Origin: Mytilus californianus | Taxonomy: Eukaryota > Mollusca > Bivalvia > Mytilida > Mytilidae | Length of the DNA: 64,000 nucleotides | Assembly (NCBI RefSeq): GCF_021869535.1 | Contig: NW_026262734.1 | Location: 74,090,339-74,154,338 of the forward strand | Reading direction: 5' to 3' | In this document: one piece after another, positions 14,401 to 25,633 of the stretch | Layout of the letters: every line of letters begins with the position of its first letter | Position numbering within the stretch: position 1 is the stretch's first letter | The notes under the pieces: model-generated | Databases searched by the model: none | What the model saw: the letters and a program-made list of their open reading frames with translations, nothing else | What the model was told of the DNA's origin: nothing | Program-made: the position numbers and the translations under genes

Positions 14401-17400
14401 TTTGGCAGTGAAAGACATGTAGATTTTTGTAATAATTGTAAATTAAAGTGTTGTTCCCGAAAACACGTTAGCTGCTGATTTACTGAATGGTGCACGAAAA
14501 TAATGATTGCAAGGTGCAGACAAAGAAATTTTACAGTCACTTGACATTAAAAATACTGTCTTTTATTAAAAAATGATATCCTACATAGCCAACAGTTGTC
14601 GTAAAGTTATTAAACGTTCTCTAAGTCCAATAGAAAGTCTTACATCGTGTAATGACTAAACTAAAAGGTCGCCACACATCTTTTCTGATGTACATACAGA
14701 CCTTCATACGCAGGCCTCATCTCTGTTATGCATTATGATTCTGGAATATCTTCTTCTCTCTTTTCGTATCAATATTATTTCTTTCTCCTCATCTTATCTT
14801 TTTTCTGATTGCTGATTATTCTTTCTTCTTATTTCGTTTGCAAAGCTTTTAGTCCCATAAATAATACTTTTCAAACATTTTCGAGGTATATGATTACTAA
14901 ATTTACCAATGCATCAAGGTATTTAACCCTCATAATCCTGTTAGCTTCAAATTATTGAATGCGAGAAAAGTTGATATATGTATGGAAATTTTGAAATAAA
15001 CAAAATAATTTAGATAAACCAAGACTTTGATGTTGACGTTCGATATATAGTGTTGGTTTCCATCGTGTAATATGACAATACCGTGTAGGTAGTATCGAAA
15101 AACAAGAAAAAACATGAGTATTGCAGCTAAATGCATATTTCATTCGTTGATTCAAGAGATTGATACAAATGGTACAAGTTCAACAAAGTATTTCTTTAGA
15201 TTCGACAATTCAAAGAAAACAAACGAAAACAAAAATATAGCCATAAGTTAACTTCTGCAGAGGAACACATATATATAAATTAATATTTAACCACACAGTA
15301 CATTTGTATTTATGTATGATTTCATATGTATATTAAGATAAACAATCAAAAGAAAGCAAAATTACAAATAGTAACTACCAGTAATTTAAAATTTGGCTTC
15401 TTTGGTCGCTCGTAATCGGTTGTCCTCAAATATAGTTCCTTTCGTGTTGATGTTTGTAAAATCGTATAGTATCATTTTCGTGAGAATCCAATGGCTTATA
15501 ATTATTAGTTGCATTATTTCTTGATAGTGAAATATGATATAATGTTAATATTTTTCAGGTGGTATTGTCGGACTATTTCGTGTCAAATTTGTATGAAAGG
15601 CAACTATGTCTGTTTGATATTCAGACATTTCTTTGCGATAGAATAAAATCTCCTAGAAATCCTATGTTAAAATAATAAAGTTCTTGCTTCCTTGTGTTTT
15701 ATTACTTAATTTGATGTCTTCGCTGTTCAGCACAAGTGAACACACGCATTATCATCGTTTCACTGGGAACCACAGAGCTGAAACCTAAACTTTTACGTTA
15801 GCAGGGACGTAACCCCGTCGAAAATTCTTGTCATTTTGGCAGTGAAAGACATGTAGATTTTTGTAATAATTGTAAAGTGTTGTTCCCGAAAACACGTTAG
15901 CTGCTGATTTACTGAATGGTGCACGAAAATAATGATTGCAAGGTGCAGACAAAGAAATTTTGCAGTCACTTGACATTAAAAATACTGTCTTTTATTAAAA
16001 AATGATATCCTACATAGCCAACAGTTGTCGTAAAGTTATTAAACGTTCTCTAAGTCTAATAGAAAGTCTTACATCGTGTAATGACTAAACTAAAAGGTCG
16101 CCACACATCTTTTCTGATGTACATACAGACCTTCATACGCAGGCCTCATCTCTGTTATGCATTATGATTCTGGAATATCTTCTTCTCTCTTTTCGTATCA
16201 ATATTATTTCTTTCTCCTCATCTTATCTTTTTTCTGATTGCTGATTATTCTTTCTTCTTATTTCGTTTGCAAAGCTTTTAGTCCCATAAATAATACTTTT
16301 CAAACATTTTCGAGGTATATAATTACTAAATTTACCAATGCATCAAGGTATTTAACCCTCATAATCCTGTTAGCTTCAAATTATTGAATGCGAGAAAAGT
16401 TGATATATGTATGGAAATTTTGAAATAAACAAAATAATTTAGATAAACCAAGACTTTTATGTTGACGTTCGATATATAGTGTTGGTTTCCATCGTGTAAT
16501 ATGACAATACCGTGTAGGTAGTATCGAAAAACAAGAAAAAACATGAGTATTGCAGCTAAATGCATATTTCATTCGTTGATTCAAGAGATTGATACAAATG
16601 GTACAAGTTCAACAAAGTATTTCTTTAGATTCGACAATTCAAAGAAAACAAACGAAAACAAAAATATAGCCATAAGTTAACTTCTGCAGAGGAACACATA
16701 TATATAAATTAATATTTAACCACACAGTACATTTGTATTTATGTATGATTTCATATGTATATTAAGATAAACAATCAAAAGAAAGCAAAATTACAAATAG
16801 TAACTACCAGTAATTTAAAATTTGGCTTCTTTGGTCGCTCGTAATCGGTTGTCCTCAAATATAGTTCCTTTCGTGTTGATGTTTGTAAAATCGTATAGTA
16901 TCATTTTCGTGAGAATCCAATGGCTTATAATTATTAGTTGCATTATTTCTTGATAGTGAAATATGATATAATGTTAATATTTTTCAGGTGGTATTGTCGG
17001 ACTATTTCGTGTCAAATTTGTATGAAAGGCAACTATGTCTGTTTGATATTCAGACATTTCTTTGCGAAAGAATAAAATCTCCTAGAAATCCTATGTTAAA
17101 ATAATAAAGTTCTTGCTTCCTTGTGTTTTATTACTTAATTTGATGTCTTCGCTGTTCAGCACAAGTGAACACACGCATTATCATCGTTTCACTGGGAACC
17201 ACAGAGCTGAAACCTAAACATTTACGTTAGCAGGGACGTAACCCCGTCGAAAATTCTTGTCATTTTGGCAGTGAAAGACATGTAGATTTTTGTAATAATT
17301 GTAAAGTGTTGTTCCCGAAAACACGTTAGCTGCTGATTTACTGAATGGTGCACGAAAATAATGATTGCAAGGTGCAGACAAAGAAATTTTGCAGTCACTT

Positions 17401-19316
17401 GACATTAAAAATACTGTCTTTTATTAAAAAATGATATCCTACATAGCCAACAGTTGTCGTAAAGTTATTAAACGTTCTCTAAGTCTAATAGAAAGTCTTA
17501 CATCGTGTAATGACTAAACTAAAAGGTCGCCACACATCTTTTCTGATGTACATACAGACCTTCATACGCAGGCCTCATCTCTGTTATGCATTATGATTCT
17601 GGAATATCTTCTTCTCTCTTTTCGTATCAATATTATTTCTTTCTCCTCATCTTATCTTTTTTCTGATTGCTGATTATTCTTTCTTCTTATTTCGTTTGCA
17701 AAGCTTTTAGTCCCATAAATAATACTTTTCAAACATTTTCGAGGTATATAATTACTAAATTTACCAATGCATCAAGGTATTTAACCCTCATAATCCTGTT
17801 AGCTTCAAATTATTGAATGCGAGAAAAGTTGATATATGTATGGAAATTTTGAAATAAACAAAATAATTTAGATAAACCAAGACTTTTATGTTGACGTTCG
17901 ATATATAGTGTTGGTTTCCATCGTGTAATATGACAATACCGTGTAGGTAGTATCGAAAAACAAGAAAAAACATGAGTATTGCAGCTAAATGCATATTTCA
18001 TTCGTTGATTCAAGAGATTGATACAAATGGTACAAGTTCAACAAAGTATTTCTTTAGATTCGACAATTCAAAGAAAACAAACGAAAACAAAAATATAGCC
18101 ATAAGTTAACTTCTGCAGAGGAACACATATATATAAATTAATATTTAACCACACAGTACATTTGTATTTATGTATGATTTCATATGTATATTAAGATAAA
18201 CAATCAAAAGAAAGCAAAATTACAAATAGTAACTACCAGTAATTTAAAATTTGGCTTCTTTGGTCGCTCGTAATCGGTTGTCCTCAAATATAGTTCCTTT
18301 CGTGTTGATGTTTGTAAAATCGTATAGTATCATTTTCGTGAGAATCCAATGGCTTATAATTATTAGTTGCATTATTTCTTGATAGTGAAATATGATATAA
18401 TGTTAATATTTTTCAGGTGGTATTGTCGGACTATTTCGTGTCAAATTTGTATGAAAGGCAACTATGTCTGTTTGATATTCAGACATTTCTTTGCGAAAGA
18501 ATAAAATCTCCTAGAAATCCTATGTTAAAATAATAAAGTTCTTGCTTCCTTGTGTTTTATTACTTAATTTGATGTCTTCGCTGTTCAGCACAAGTGAACA
18601 CACGCATTATCATCGTTTCACTGGGAACCACAGAGCTGAAACCTAAACATTTACGTTAGCAGGGACGTAACCCCGTCGAAAATTCTTGTCATTTTGGCAG
18701 TGAAAGACATGTAGATTTTTGTAATAATTGTAAATTAAAGTGTTGTTCCCGAAAACACGTTAGCTGCTGATTTACTGAATGGTGCACGAAAATAATGATT
18801 GCAAGGTGCAGACAAAGAAATTTTACAGTCACTTGACATTAAAAATACTGTCTTTTATTAAAAAATGATATCCTACATAGCCAACAGTTGTCGTAAAGTT
18901 ATTAAACGTTCTCTAAGTCCAATAGAAAGTCTTACATCGTGTAATGACTAAACTAAAAGGTCGCCACACATCTTTTCTGATGTACATACAGACCTTCATA
19001 CGCAGGCCTCATCTCTGTTATGCATTATGATTCTGGAATATCTTCTTCTCTCTTTTCGTATCAATATTATTTCTTTCTCCTCATCTTATCTTTTTTCTGA
19101 TTGCTGATTATTCTTTCTTCTTATTTCGTTTGCAAAGCTTTTAGTCCCATAAATAATACTTTTCAAACATTTTCGAGGTATATGATTACTAAATTTACCA
19201 ATGCATCAAGGTATTTAACCCTCATAATCCTGTTAGCTTCAAATTATTGAATGCGAGAAAAGTTGATATATGTATGGAAATTTTGAAATAAACAAAATAA
19301 TTTAGATAAACCAAGA
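11433..19316. repeat. 3-unit higher-order repeat within the 1,429-bp array (period 4,292 bp)
   Basis: Shared private variants pair units 4,292 bp apart. Units at 12862 and 17154 both have 'cctaaacatt' near their start. Units at 14291 and 18583 share the ATTAA insertion, 'agtccaatag', 'ttttacagtc' and 'tatatgattac'. Units at 11433 and 15725 both end with 'gcgaaagaat'. The 'actttgatgttg' variant of the unit at 14291 also occurs in the unit at 10004, so the block structure may reach further left. This fits duplication of three-unit blocks by unequal exchange. Confidence 0.8.
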
Positions 19317-19540
19317 CTATACCGTGTAGGTAGTATCGAAAAACAAGAAAAAACATGAGTATTGCAGCTAAATGCATATTTCATTCGTTGATTCAAGAGA
19401 TTGATACAAATGGTACAAGTTCAACAAAGTATTCCTTTAGATTCGACAATTCAAAGAAAACAAACGAAAACAAAAAATATAGCCATAACTTAACTTCTGC
19501 AGAGGAACACACATAATATATATATTTATAAATTAATATT

Positions 19541-19915
19541 CAATATGGCTTACAATTATTAGTTGCTTTATTTCTTTGATAGTGAAATAGGACATAATGT
19601 TAATATTGTTCAGGTGGTATTGTCGGACTATTTTGTGTCTGTCTAGTTCAATAAAAAGTCTTACATCGTGTAATGACTAAAGTTAAAGGTCGCCACACAT
19701 CTTTTCTGATGTACATACTGACCTTCATACACCGGCTTTATCTCTATTACGCCTTACGATTCTTGAATATCTTCTTCTTTCTTTTTGTATCAATATTATT
19801 TCTTTCTCCTCATCTTATCTGTTGTCTAATTGCTAATTATTTTTTCTTTTTTATTCCGTTTGCAAAACTTTTTGTCCCATAAATAATACTTTCGAAACAT
19901 TTTCTTGGTAACTAT
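19541..19915. repeat. Diverged, rearranged relic of the 1,429-bp unit at the array edge
   Basis: From about 19,541 the sequence matches unit positions around 1,195-1,290 ('ggcttacaattattagttgc', 'caggtggtattgtcggacta'). It then jumps to unit positions around 330-580 ('aaaaagtcttacatcgtgta', 'ggtcgccacacatcttttct'). It carries many substitutions relative to the nearly uniform array, as expected for an old edge unit that escaped homogenisation. A 69-codon plus-strand frame here lies in the relic and is not called a gene. Confidence 0.85.
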
Positions 19916-20619
19916 ACTATATATTAAAATATTGTCTTTGATGAACCATTTACGTCGCAAAATACCTTCACAATTCTCAAGAGTAAGGAGAGATGTACAA
20001 ATAGTGTGAATTCACAGAACCCCGATCCAAACCATCATTTGCTTAAATGGTACATTTTTAATTGATTTTCTCTTTCGAAAAGTGTCTCATTTTTGTATTA
20101 TTTCCATTTAAATGAAATGAAATTAATAACGTGTTGTTTTCATTTTTTAAAAGGTGGAAATCCTCATCTTTTAATACATCATTGTAAAATTAAAAACATG
20201 TTCAAAACTTACAGTGCTATTCATTTGGGATGTATAAATAATAGCGTCTGTTGTAATCACTTAAACTTCTGCTACCTTGAATTTTTAAAATGATACCTGT
20301 TCAAATCGAACAGTGCTATTCAGTGAGGATGTTTGTCTATTCAGTTCTGTTCTAATAACTAAACTTTCGTCCCCTGTGAAATTTTAGAATTGTTCCAGCT
20401 CATATCGCACATTACTATATTCTTTTGAAATGCATAGAGTCTCTGTTGTAAATACTTAACCTGCGTCAACTTTGAAATTTTAGAATTATACAAACGTGGT
20501 TTGGTTTTTAATTTGTATTTCTTTCAAGATTGTTTTAGTAATATCACAATATATTGATAAGATTCATTTTACATCATAGTGGTGAAGGATATCTGTTATC
20601 CGAAATATATATTGATACT
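19916..20619. repeat. AT-rich spacer with about three imperfect ~100-120-bp repeats
   Basis: Phrases such as 'acagtgctattca', 'cttaaacttctgc/taaactttcgtcc/cttaacctgcgtc' and 'gaaattttagaatt' recur in order around 20,195-20,300, 20,300-20,400 and 20,395-20,490, giving weak tandem repeats. No gene is supported; the 66-codon open frame at 20,093-20,293 lies across this area and shows no recognisable domain. Confidence 0.45.
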
Positions 20620-20621
20620 GC

Positions 20622-21990
20622 TTAGGGACTTATCATTTTTTTAGATGGGAGTGGGGGCTGGTCAAAATGCAGCTGGGTCAAGTTTTTTTCTGTATGTGGA
20701 AAAGTGGGTTCAATTTTTTTTTATAAATTCAATATTGGGGGATCAATATTTTTTGCACATGGAAATAAGTAGTTCACATAATTCAAGAGACAAAATGTCA
20801 AGAAGAACATTACAACAGTCAAATCGAAATATATTTTTAACACCATTCATATACAATTAAGTAAGACATCACAAGACTTTAGTGATGTAGGATCTGAAGC
20901 TGCCATTTTGTGTCATTTTGTCTCATATAAAATGCATAGGTGCTTCATAATCCGAATAATTTAGTCGTTATATTTCACTCACTTCGATCACTAAATTAAC
21001 AATCATTACTGCCAAGTTTTGTTATAATCGGCTTAATAGTTTGAGAGAAATTAAGTATAAATTAAAACGAAATCTACAGCGATTTGTGCAAAATTTTGTC
21101 CAAAAATACAAATCACGCCGCATCATGGAAGAATATAGTGTAGAGCAATAAATTCTCCAATAAATGATTAAATATTCATCTAATCTGCATACAAACAGTT
21201 GAATATTGATACAACAGATGATTCTGAGATGATGAACAACACTAATGTATCTTTTTGTTTCATTACAAGATCGCTTTGGGTCCATTTATACCTCTCACTC
21301 CCTCAAAATTTGTACTTTTTATGCTAATAAATCAAAATTTAGAGGTTACTATCCCACATTTATGAATGAAATGTGACAATAAATGAGTAATTGAATTGTT
21401 CAAGCTGTAAGCATGAACTATCCATATAAAAGTTTAGCGACTCAATGGAGGTTTCAATAAGGCCTTACGTAAAACTTAAGTTTAAGCAGCGTTCAAGAGA
21501 GGGACACATAACAGATCCCTCTTAGTAAATAATGTGTTGTTACTGTTTCAAAAAGTTTACTTTTTAATGTCTATTTTTTACAGAGTTACTTAGGATAAAG
21601 TGTTCTTTAATAGCCCATGGCCAATATAGGAAATTAGAAAAAAAAAAGCCAGAAAAAGGTATTCAAAGCACTGGCTTGCTCTACCTACTAATATTCATGG
21701 AAGAGCCCTATTGCAAGGCAATTTTCCCTCAAATGTGTTTTTGGACTCAATCCACTGAGAATATTTCATTTTCAATATTTTCGTGAAATAACATGATAAG
21801 TGTTTTGCATGTTAAAATTTTGGCATGTTTAATAGAGGGGGGATCACAATTTTTAAATGTTTTTGCGGGGGGGGGGGGGGGTCAAATAAAAATAGTGAAA
21901 TATTATGGGGGGTCAAGAAATTTTGTATGTTTGATTTCAAAATGACCAGCCCCCCCCCCCCTCCCAGGTACAAAATGATAAGTCCCTTAC
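20622..21990. mobile_element. Putative ~1.37-kb inverted-repeat (fold-back) element with G/C runs
   Basis: The 16-base AGGGACTTATCATTTT at 20,624 is perfectly inverted at 21,972-21,987. The similarity continues inward: 'gggggctggtcaaaatg' and 'caagtttttttctgtatg' on the left match the reverse complement of the right end ('cattttgaccagccccc' family). The right arm holds a run of 15 G (21,867-21,881) and 12 C (21,950-21,961). No transposase is visible. The interior (20.9-21.8 kb) shows nothing else that I recognise. It could be a non-autonomous DNA transposon; target-site duplications were not evident. Confidence 0.55.
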
Positions 21991-22110
21991 CCTTCCGGAG
22001 CACCTGAGATCACCTCCAGGTTTTTAGTGACCGGTTCGTGTTGCTCAGACTTTAGTTTTCTATGAAGTGTTTTGTGGACTTGTTTGTCTTTTCGTTGTAT
22101 TTCATGTGTT
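21991..22110 (+). repeat. Fragment of a Penelope-like element 3' region
   Basis: 'cccttccggagcacctgaga', 'gttcgtgttgctcag' and 'ctttagttttctatga' match the reverse complement of 38,160-38,350. There the same text lies just downstream of a PLE reverse transcriptase. This is a dispersed tail fragment without coding capacity. Confidence 0.6.
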
Positions 22111-22198
22111 CCTGTTTTAATGATTTCTGTATTACAAATATCATTTATTCCAAATTACAGGCCCCATAGAGGGCATTTCAATTAATCGCTTTTATTCA

Positions 22199-22374
22199 TT
22201 ATTAACCCTACTTAGAAGGTCTGATGGGGAATGTTCAATTAAGTCTATACATGAATACATGATAATGTGTTTTGATAAATATATATAGTGGATAGCTTCG
22301 AAAGAATTACAGCTATATTTATAGACAGCTGTGACTGATGCCCCTAGAATATTTTACCAAACTTAGGGTTAATT
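22199..22374. mobile_element. Possible short MITE with TTAACCCTA ends
   Basis: 'attaaccctacttagaagg' near 22,200 and 'ccaaacttagggttaat' near 22,356-22,374 form an imperfect inverted pair spanning about 175 bp. The motif resembles one telomere repeat unit, but only a single copy is present at each end. Weak evidence. Confidence 0.25.
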
Positions 22375-22389
22375 TATTTTTTCAAAATC

Positions 22390-22650
22390 CCATTCTTTAA
22401 ATATCTCTTTGCCTCATTAAACTTCCCAGTATTTCTATAACAATACCTAAATATTTATATTGTTTAAAGCATTCTATATAGTAATTAGAGCAAATATTAT
22501 GGACATTGTTATCCAAAAGACTACCACTCTTGTTAAAGATTATAACTTTTATTTTTTTCTGTTAACTTCTAGGCACCACTCTGTACAATAATCATTTAAT
22601 TAAAATATCCAGCTTTTTCTGAAGACCATTCTTTGTGTCAGACAACACAG
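22390..22650 (-). pseudogene. LINE reverse-transcriptase fragment (minus strand)
   Basis: Read on the minus strand, the interval shows a palm/thumb segment of a non-LTR reverse transcriptase: 'DTKNGLQKKLDIL', then 'KIKVIIFNKSG', then 'QYKYLGIVIE'. It lines up with the same segment of the LINE at 52,480-53,922 ('EKGLQCKLDQL', 'KTKVMVFNKAG', 'CKYLGITFS'). In-frame stops and shifts are present, so it is dead. It ends abruptly near 22,650, where a plus-strand LINE begins. Confidence 0.7.
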
Positions 22651-22922
22651 GGGTCTCCCCTCTAAAAGACAATGGACGATTATTTAATACCGCAATAGAA
22701 AAAGCTAACAACAGTACCAATCAGTCTTTACTAAAGAAGATAACAACGACATACCAAAGCCAACAGGTAAACAATATCCACCAATGCCAGAGATTTAAGT
22801 CACAACAGAAGGCGTGAGAAAGCTACTAAACAAATGCAAGCCGAGTAAAGCCTGAGCCCTGGATAAAATACCAGCAAGAATTTTAAGGGAATGTGCTGAC
22901 GACCTAGCAACCCCTTTATGCA

Positions 22923-23702
22923 TTGTATTTAATGCTAGTCTTCGATCGATCTGGTACATTACCAGAATACTGGAAACAAGCAAACGTGACTGCAATATTT
23001 AAGAAAGGAAGCAGATATGATGATAGCAACTATAGACCTGTTTCACTCACCTGTCTATGCTGTAAATTCCTGGAACACATCATTGTCAGTAACACCTTGA
23101 AACATCTAGACAATCACAAAATACTTACCAACTGCCAGCATGGTTTCAGAGCAAGACGAAGCTGTGAAATTCAACTCATCACGCTTTGTCATGAGCTTGC
23201 ATCAGCTCTAGACAGAGGAGAGCAGATTGATATGGTTATCCTTGACTTTTCTAAGGCCTTTGATCGTGTCCCACATAAACGCCTACTAAACAAACTACAG
23301 CATTATGGAGTTACAGGACAAACACACAAGTGGATCCAATCGTTCTTAGCTAAACGTACCCAACAAGTCATCGTTGAGGGAGAATCTTCGGAGAAAGTTC
23401 CTGTGGTTAGTGGAGTCCCCCAAGGGACTGTTCTTGGACCGTTACTATTCCTTTTATTTATCAATGACTTACCTGACAACATAACATCCAACACACGATT
23501 ATTTGCAGACGATTGTATAGTATACAGAACAATTACATCTCCTGCTGATACTAAAATACTACAAGAAGATATCTACAAACTTGCAGAATGGGAAAAAACC
23601 TGGGGCATGGACTTTCACCCACAGAAGTGCAGTGTACAATCTACCACCAGATCACGTTCACCAGTAAAAAACACTCATACACGATTAAGGGACAAGTGCT
23701 AG
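22923..23702 (+). pseudogene. LINE reverse transcriptase domain (jockey/CR1-like), largest open segment
   Basis: This 259-codon segment holds the catalytic RT core. Visible motifs in order are 'NYRPVSLTCLCCKFLEHII', 'VILDFSKAFDRVPHKRLL' with the first catalytic Asp, 'VSGVPQGTVLGPLLFLLFIN', and 'LFADDCIVY' with the Ala-Asp-Asp box. The catalytic residues are intact, but the frame is entered through a frameshift near 22,945 and left by another near 23,635. The true product is therefore truncated. The initiating Met of this open frame is an artefact. Confidence 0.88.
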
Positions 23703-23938
23703 AAAGATCAAGAAGTACCAAATACCTTGGAGTTGACATTGAATCAGACCTGTCCTGGAAACAACACATCGATAGAGTAACCAAAAAAGCAAACAGCATG
23801 CTAGAATTTATAAAACGCAACCTAAGAACATCTAACAGTGACAAACGCAAACGCCTATGTTGCAATGGTCAGATCCAACTTAGACTACTGTGCAACAGTA
23901 TGGAATCCATACCAAAAAGAGCAGGTGAAAAAGGTTGA
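23588..23938 (+). pseudogene. LINE RT thumb segment, frameshifted continuation
   Basis: After a frameshift near 23,635 the reading frame continues with 'TIKGQVLERSRSTKYLGVDI' and 'LSWKQHIDRVTKKANSML'. This is the thumb region that follows the palm in jockey/CR1-type elements. A second frameshift near 23,850 moves the coding to the next frame. It belongs to the same LINE copy. Confidence 0.8.
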
Positions 23939-24461
23939 AATGGTCCAGCGTCGTGCAGCCCGTTATGCCACCAATCGCCATAGGAACACCAGTAGCGTGG
24001 GCAGCATGTTGGAAGAACTTGACTGGGAATCATTGGAAAATAGAAGGGTGAAATTACAGCTAACATTACTCTACAAAGCGGTTAATGATCTTGTGGATAT
24101 ACCATGCGACACTTACTTAACACCAATGTCACCAAGAACAAGATCATACATACCAAGAAGTTCCGGCAATATTCAACCAAGACTAAAGGCTATAAATAAA
24201 GTTTTTTCCCCAAGTACAGTGACCGTATGGAACTCTTTACCAGCAACTATAGCTGAGGCTCGATCCCTCCTTTGTATCCTTCAAGAGGGAGCTTTCAATA
24301 CTCTCTTTCTAGTCAGTTCAGTCCCCCATTTGCCAAGTAAGTCAAATGATGGACTGGAGCTGTGCCGGCGGGGATTATTTCCCTGGTACCGCCACGGAAG
24401 CCAGATTGCTTCAGGCCAGATGAACGAAAAACAAATGGGTACCCCCCTTTTATTATTTTAA
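23838..24461 (+). pseudogene. LINE C-terminal segment, second frameshifted continuation
   Basis: Contains 'RSNLDYCATVWNPYQKEQV', 'QRRAARYATNRH' and 'FSPSTVTVWNSLPATIAEA', the usual C-terminal landmarks of jockey/CR1-like ORF2 proteins. The frame runs past the normal end into the 3' UTR. The 3' UTR and the hexanucleotide tail follow to about 24,626. Confidence 0.8.
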
Positions 24462-24626
24462 TTTATTATTATTTTTTTTTTTCTATCATACTTTATACTT
24501 GCTTTATATATTTTTGGTTTCATCTTATAAAATTACTCTATTTCTTGCGCAAACCGGAAGCGTTGAGTATTGGTCAAGTTTGACAATTCAACGTACAATG
24601 TAGATGTAGATGTAGATGTAGATAAT

Positions 24627-25176
24627 AGTACAACTGAGATCAACTGCGTACATCATCTGATTTTTTTTTTTTTTCGTTACCGGAATTAAATTGACGCTAT
24701 CTGATTTCTCTTATATAATTTGAGATAAATCATTTATGAAAAGTTAGAAAAGATTTTTGCTTAAAAAAGTTTAACAAAAATACCGAGCTCCAAGGCAAAT
24801 TCAAAAAGGGGGAAGTCCATTAAAACAGACAAAATCAAACAATCAACGGAACAAGTGAAAAACAACTACCAAATTCCTGTCTTGGTACAGGCAATTTCCA
24901 AAAAAAAATAATAGTGGATTAAACCTGTGTTTATAGCTAACTAACCTCCCACTTGTATGACAGTTGTTACCACATGAATGCTTATCAATGAAAACGTTGG
25001 AAAAGGCAATGAATCTTAAAGAAATGCATGAAGCATTTTTTTATTTTTTCAATTTTTGACATATTGAGATTCGCACTTAATGGAATCCGCGTAATGTTTC
25101 TAGATTTTCGTTATGTTACTAGTCTCATTATTCTTTAAAATTGTTCCAACGTTTTTATTTCATCGCTTAGCATTCA
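24627..25176. other. AT-rich intergenic sequence, nothing recognised
   Basis: I see poly-T and poly-A runs (about 24,661-24,674 and 24,901) but no open frame of interest, no inverted repeat and no familiar dispersed repeat. Confidence 0.5.
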
Positions 25177-25633
25177 GGGAAAACGGTACTATTACATTTT
25201 CCCAGCATTAGGTTGGCCTTTTGTTTGTGTACCCAAGCCAGGTGAAGGAAGTCAACTTAGGAGCGCTGTGATTGGATGTAAGGGTACAATATATTTTTTT
25301 ATTTATCTATGAATAACTGCAGTGTGTATATTTACAATATAAATTTTGAAACCGATTGAAATATTTCTAGAGAATTATTCGAAAAGACTTCCAAATTTCA
25401 TAGATTTAATGTAAAATGATGGTGGGCATGGCATATGAGGCATGGATAACATAAACAAGCTCCGTTGGAAGTTGGTCATGATACTATTTGGCTTCAATTT
25501 TTAAAACAGAGTAATAAAGTACTAACACCACACATAACTGTTTTTTCCAGGTTTTTATTATAAAATTAAAAGTGGTAAATTTAGAAAATGTTAGTATTGT
25601 CGCCTATGGCAGAATAAATAGTACCGTTTTCCC
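25177..25633. mobile_element. 457-bp non-autonomous element with 17-bp perfect terminal inverted repeats
   Basis: GGGAAAACGGTACTATT at 25,177-25,193 is repeated exactly inverted at 25,617-25,633. The interior has no coding capacity. A diverged relative lies at about 50,668-51,111, sharing internal phrases ('ttaggttg.cttttg.gtgtaccc', 'gtgtgattgga/gctgtgattgga', 'tcatgata'). The right end of this copy coincides with the edge of the inverted duplication that starts at about 25,634. No clear target-site duplication was seen. Confidence 0.75.

Larger units (their letters stand above)
1..19540. repeat. Tandem array of a 1,429-bp satellite unit (13 full copies + damaged 14th)
   Basis: Near-identical head-to-tail copies begin at 1, 1430, 2859, 4288, 5717, 7146, 8575, 10004, 11433, 12862, 14291, 15725, 17154 and 18583. 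All are 1,429 bp except those starting at 14291 and 18583, which carry a 5-bp ATTAA insertion. Copies differ by a handful of substitutions, so homogenisation is recent. The fourteenth copy lacks about 55 bp at 19,316 and degrades from about 19,430 to 19,540. The unit is AT-rich and shows no recognisable protein domain. Each copy has a 63-codon minus-strand frame and two overlapping 67-68-codon minus-strand frames. The 63-codon frame is broken by the ATTAA insertion, which argues against coding. The array probably continues to the left of the window. Confidence 0.97.
22650..24626 (+). mobile_element. 5'-truncated jockey/CR1-like LINE, inactivated
   Basis: A plus-strand non-LTR retrotransposon remnant. 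It begins inside the pre-RT linker ('GVSPLKDNGRLFNT'), runs through the RT domain and the C-terminal tail, and ends with a (TAGATG)n-type tail around 24,597-24,623. It is broken by stops at 22,796 and about 22,853 and by frameshifts near 22,715, 22,945, 23,635 and 23,850. The 5' half, including any endonuclease domain, is missing. No clear target-site duplication was found. Confidence 0.85.

Noticed and set aside
21812..22007. Gly/Pro-rich frames on both strands
   Set aside because: They arise from the G15 and C12 runs.
22199..22374. Interstitial telomere sequence (TTAGGG)
   Set aside because: Only one TTAGGG-like unit at each end of a small inverted pair; no tandem run.
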